Source of the DNA: Actinobacteria bacterium casp-actino8 | Lineage (GTDB): Bacteria; Actinomycetota; Acidimicrobiia; Acidimicrobiales; Ilumatobacteraceae | Direction of reading: 5' to 3' | Assembly: GCA_001510455.1 (NCBI GenBank) | Contig: LFFH01000029.1 | Coordinates: forward strand, 1 to 15,126 | Length of the DNA stretch: 15,126 bases | Shown here: positions 12,709-15,126 of the stretch, piece by piece | How the letters are laid out: each line of letters starts with the position of its first letter | Numbering within the stretch: the first letter of the stretch is position 1 | Translations under genes and position numbers: made by a program | The notes under the pieces: generated by a model | The model's input: only the letters and a program-made list of their open reading frames with translations | Databases searched by the model: none | Told to the model about the DNA's origin: nothing

Positions 12709-13503
12709 GTGAAGAAGTATCCGATCGAGTTGGGCACGTTGCTCTACACGATGGTCGAACCTCACAAGGGTCACGAGGTCGAGTACAACCGTTGGTACGA
12801 ACGCGACCATTTCTACGGTGGGGTGCTGGTCGGTGAGTACTCGTTCGCCGGTGATCGTTTCGTGTGCACTGCCGATCTGAAGAAGCTCCGCTATCCGGTC
12901 GAGAGTCCGATGACACCCGACCCGATGTCGGCTTCGTATCTGGCGATCTACTGGGTGCTGAAGGGTCACCACGACGACTGGAATCGTTGGAGCGTCGACA
13001 CGGTCAAGAACCTTCACGCGACCGAGCGAATGTTTCCCGAGCGCACGCACATCCACACCCAGCTGTACGACAACAAGTTCTCGTGCACACGCACGGACAC
13101 CGGTACGCCCATCGAGTTGGCACTCGACCGTGGCTATGCGGGAATCGTCGTCAACGTGGGCGAGCTTGCCGATGGTGTCAGTCACGAACAGATGTGGACG
13201 TGGATGAACGACGAGTGGGCTCCGTCGGCACGCCAGCAGAACTGGGGACCCGACGTGTTCAATTACGCGACTCTTCTTCCCCTGCTCGACGATGCACCAC
13301 CCGACGTGCCCCGAGTTCCGCGGGCCGATCGTCGTTTCCTGCAGATCCATTTCGTCGATCACGATCCGGCTGAGTCGTGGGATGTCGGCTACGGCCGTTT
13401 CGGTGCCGATCTCGAGGCGAGTGGTCTCGCCACGCATCTCTGGACGAGTCCGTTCAAGAACACGGTCTTTGGCACCGACACGTACACCGATCAACTCTGG
13501 TAG
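12709..13503 (+). CDS. Unrecognised protein with repeated dimeric alpha/beta-barrel-like units
   Basis: I do not recognise a named family for this 264-residue soluble protein. It shows a repeating pattern of a short strand, a loop and an aromatic-rich helix: TLLYTMVEPHKGHEVEYNRW (10-29), LAIYWVLKGHHDDWNRW (78-94), AGIVVNVGELADGVSHEQMW (144-163), and RRFLQIHFVDHDPAESWDVG (208-227). This is what one expects of EthD-like/dimeric barrel half-domains, so it may hold two or more such modules in one chain. There is no signal peptide, membrane segment or metal motif. GTG 12709 is the only start that fits: it begins just before the first strand, with GGAGG touching it and a G-run six bases upstream. 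It sits between GNAT and the epimerase-like gene, with the EthD gene two genes away, in the same direction. Function unknown. Confidence 0.75.
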   Translation: MKKYPIELGTLLYTMVEPHKGHEVEYNRWYERDHFYGGVLVGEYSFAGDRFVCTADLKKLRYPVESPMTPDPMSASYLAIYWVLKGHHDDWNRWSVDTVKNLHATERMFPERTHIHTQLYDNKFSCTRTDTGTPIELALDRGYAGIVVNVGELADGVSHEQMWTWMNDEWAPSARQQNWGPDVFNYATLLPLLDDAPPDVPRVPRADRRFLQIHFVDHDPAESWDVGYGRFGADLEASGLATHLWTSPFKNTVFGTDTYTDQLW

Positions 13504-13508
13504 GAGCC

Positions 13509-14438
13509 ATGGAACCCATCACTGGACAACGCATCCTCGTCACCGGCGTCACCGGATGGGTGGCCGGACCGCTCGCTGCGACACTCGCCGCCCAGGGCAA
13601 CACGGTGTTCGGAGCGGCTCGTTTTCGTGACCCGGCCCAGCGCGAGCCGTGGGAGGCTCAGAACGTCAGCACGGTGAGCATCGACCTCGAGAAGGGTCGA
13701 CTCGACGAAGTCCCGAACGATCTCGATCTGGTTCTTCATTTCGCCGTGGCCAAGAGCAACAACTTCGAAGAGGCGTTCGCGAGCAATGCCCACGGCTGCG
13801 CCGATCTGATGGAGACGGCGGCCTCCCGGAGTGATCGCATGACGTTCTTCCACTGTTCGTCGACTGCGGTCTACGCACCACACGATCACGAGCCACGAGT
13901 CGAGACCGATCTGCTCGGAGACAGTCACCGGCCGATGCCCGGTATGCCCACCTACAGCATTTCCAAGATTGCCGGTGAGGTGTTGGTGCAACACACCGCC
14001 AAGCGGCTCGGTGTGCCGACGGTGATCGCACGACTCAACGTGCCTTATGGCGACCAGTACGGCTGGATGCTCTTTCACCTCATGATGATGGAACGGGACA
14101 TTCCGGTCCCGGTGCACGTCGATCAACCCACGAGTTACACACCGATCCACGCCGACGACATCGCCCGCAGCATGCCGTACCTCCTGTCGTACGCGTCCAC
14201 GCCGGCCGAGATCGTGAACTGGGGCGGGGACCAGATCGTGTCGATCGAGGATTGGTGCGAGGAGATGGGACGACTGACCGGACTCACTCCCACGTTCAAT
14301 CCCACCACGGCGACGATCGCCGCCATCATCCCTGATCTCTCGAAACTTCACGACCGCGGCTTCAACACGACGGTCGATTGGCGTGAGGGAATTCGCCGCC
14401 AGATCGTCGCCAATCGGCCGGAGTTGCTGAAGAACTAG
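13509..14438 (+). CDS. NAD-dependent epimerase/dehydratase family protein (extended SDR)
   Basis: This 309-residue extended SDR has the cofactor motif TGVTGWVAG (12-20), DLDLVLHFAVAK (71-82), the serine strand HCSSTAVYAP (115-124), and the catalytic pair Tyr149 and Lys153 (YSISK). Downstream come ARLNVPYGDQYG (174-184) and the substrate-domain strand SYTPIHADDIARSMPYLL. The family includes sugar epimerases, hydroxysteroid dehydrogenases of the 3-beta-HSD type and other NAD(P) enzymes. In this setting a hydroxy-acid or steroid-like substrate is as plausible as a nucleotide sugar, but nothing decides it. ATG 13509 follows the previous stop by five bases, with AGGAG overlapping that stop. It is the last gene of the plus-strand run; its TAG (14436-14438) faces the phosphotransferase stop with one base between them, and no terminator hairpin is evident. 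Confidence 0.87.
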   Translation: MEPITGQRILVTGVTGWVAGPLAATLAAQGNTVFGAARFRDPAQREPWEAQNVSTVSIDLEKGRLDEVPNDLDLVLHFAVAKSNNFEEAFASNAHGCADLMETAASRSDRMTFFHCSSTAVYAPHDHEPRVETDLLGDSHRPMPGMPTYSISKIAGEVLVQHTAKRLGVPTVIARLNVPYGDQYGWMLFHLMMMERDIPVPVHVDQPTSYTPIHADDIARSMPYLLSYASTPAEIVNWGGDQIVSIEDWCEEMGRLTGLTPTFNPTTATIAAIIPDLSKLHDRGFNTTVDWREGIRRQIVANRPELLKN

Positions 14439-14439
14439 A

Positions 14440-15126
14440 TCAGCCGTCGATCTGCTCGTAGAGCATCGACTTGTGCATGATCAGATCCTCGGGATCGTCG
14501 GGCATCTCGCGATTGCCGTATGCGACCTCACGCGACGACGTACGAATCGCAATGGCCGCGAATCGCAGACTGGCGTAGGTGACGTACCACTCGAACTCGT
14601 CGATCTCTCGTCCTCCGGCCGACACGTAGGCCTGCTGGACGTCATCGGCTCGACAGAACTCGGGGAAACCTGGCATTTCGAAGATGTCGGCGAGCGACTG
14701 GAAGAACATGTGCATGAACACCAGCCATCCGACGTCGACGCCGGCCGGACCGGCGTTCACCATTTCCCAGTCGAGAACCGCGGTGGGAAGGTGGCCGTCG
14801 AACATCACGTTGCCGGGACGAGCGTCACCCCAGTTGATGACGGTGGGGCCGGGATCAGCGGGGCGGTGGGCGGCCAGCCAGTCGAGTGCACGTTCGATGA
14901 TCGGCAAGCGAAGTTCGCCTCGGGCCCAGTCGTAGTAGGCGCGTTGCTCGGCGAGCAGACGCGTGAGGTCGTCGCCCCCCGGGGTGGGGAGGAACGACAC
15001 GTCGAGGCCGTCGGTCTTCGCACGACCCAGATCGATCGAGTGGATCTGGGCCTGAATGGACGCAACGGTTCGGGTCAGACCACGTTGGTCGTCGATGGAG
15101 AAGTCGTCGAGGAAGCTGCCGCCGAA
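14440..15126 (-). CDS. APH-type phosphotransferase family protein (N-terminus outside window)
   Basis: The C-terminal 228 residues of a kinase-like protein are present; the frame stays open to the window edge (FGGSFLDDFS...). The Brenner-type catalytic loop reads INWGDARPGN, with the catalytic Asp and the metal-binding Asn present but Trp-Gly before the Asp instead of His-Gly. It is followed by the metal-binding segment AVLDWEMVNAGPAGVDVGWL. This matches the aminoglycoside-phosphotransferase-like domain found in ACAD10/ACAD11 and in stand-alone proteins beside acyl-CoA dehydrogenase genes, where it may phosphorylate hydroxy-acyl groups. True antibiotic resistance is not suggested. A GTG at 14998-15000 is an internal valine, not a start, because conserved-looking sequence continues upstream of it. 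Its gene is convergent with the epimerase-like gene. Confidence 0.85.
   Translation of the reverse strand, partial: FGGSFLDDFSIDDQRGLTRTVASIQAQIHSIDLGRAKTDGLDVSFLPTPGGDDLTRLLAEQRAYYDWARGELRLPIIERALDWLAAHRPADPGPTVINWGDARPGNVMFDGHLPTAVLDWEMVNAGPAGVDVGWLVFMHMFFQSLADIFEMPGFPEFCRADDVQQAYVSAGGREIDEFEWYVTYASLRFAAIAIRTSSREVAYGNREMPDDPEDLIMHKSMLYEQIDG

Noticed and set aside
1..15126. CRISPR arrays, tRNA or rRNA genes, insertion sequences, phage or toxin-antitoxin genes
   Set aside because: No regularly spaced repeats, tRNA-like cloverleaf sequence, transposase motif or phage-type gene was seen; the gene content is metabolic throughout.

Overview
The window is about 15.1 kb of high-GC DNA packed with genes. 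It has many GTG starts, frequent 1-4 base start/stop overlaps, and enzyme families typical of actinobacterial acyl-CoA catabolism. The nearest guess is an actinobacterium, perhaps of the Acidimicrobiia; this rests on protein character and composition only, not on a marker gene.

Layout. (1) 1-1985, minus strand: the edge of a branched-chain-amino-acid-type ABC importer, with a lipoprotein substrate-binding protein followed by the first 151 codons of a LivH-type permease. (2) 2093-5274, plus strand: four tightly coupled genes, two DUF35 (zinc-ribbon/OB-fold) proteins and two thiolase-superfamily proteins of the SCP2/lipid-transfer type. (3) 5369-6169, minus: a crotonase-family enoyl-CoA hydratase, separated from the thiolases by a long hairpin. 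(4) 6276-8953, plus: an acyl-CoA synthetase overlapping an alpha-methylacyl-CoA racemase-like family III enzyme. (5) 8971-9837, minus: a classical short-chain dehydrogenase (SDR). (6) 9861-14438, plus: an SnoaL/NTF2-like protein, a catalytically degenerate SDR, an intact SDR, an EthD-type small protein, a RimJ/RimL-type GNAT acetyltransferase, an unrecognised protein with dimeric alpha/beta-barrel-like repeats, and an extended SDR (epimerase/dehydratase family). (7) 14440-15126, minus: a partial APH-type phosphotransferase.

Taken together, the inferred picture is uptake of a carboxylic acid or similar compound, activation to a CoA thioester, correction of alpha-methyl stereochemistry, hydration, oxidation, and C-C cleavage by a thiolase-fold/DUF35 complex. 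No acyl-CoA dehydrogenase is visible, so the set is incomplete within the window. The most interesting signal is repeated pairing of an intact family member with one lacking its key residues: DUF35 with and without zinc cysteines, and SDR with and without the Tyr/Lys pair. In addition, both thiolase-fold proteins lack the nucleophilic cysteine. This recalls two described systems, the Ltp2-ChsH2 steroid side-chain aldolase and the BbsAB/BbsCD enzymes of benzylsuccinate beta-oxidation, without matching either exactly. The substrate cannot be read from the sequence.
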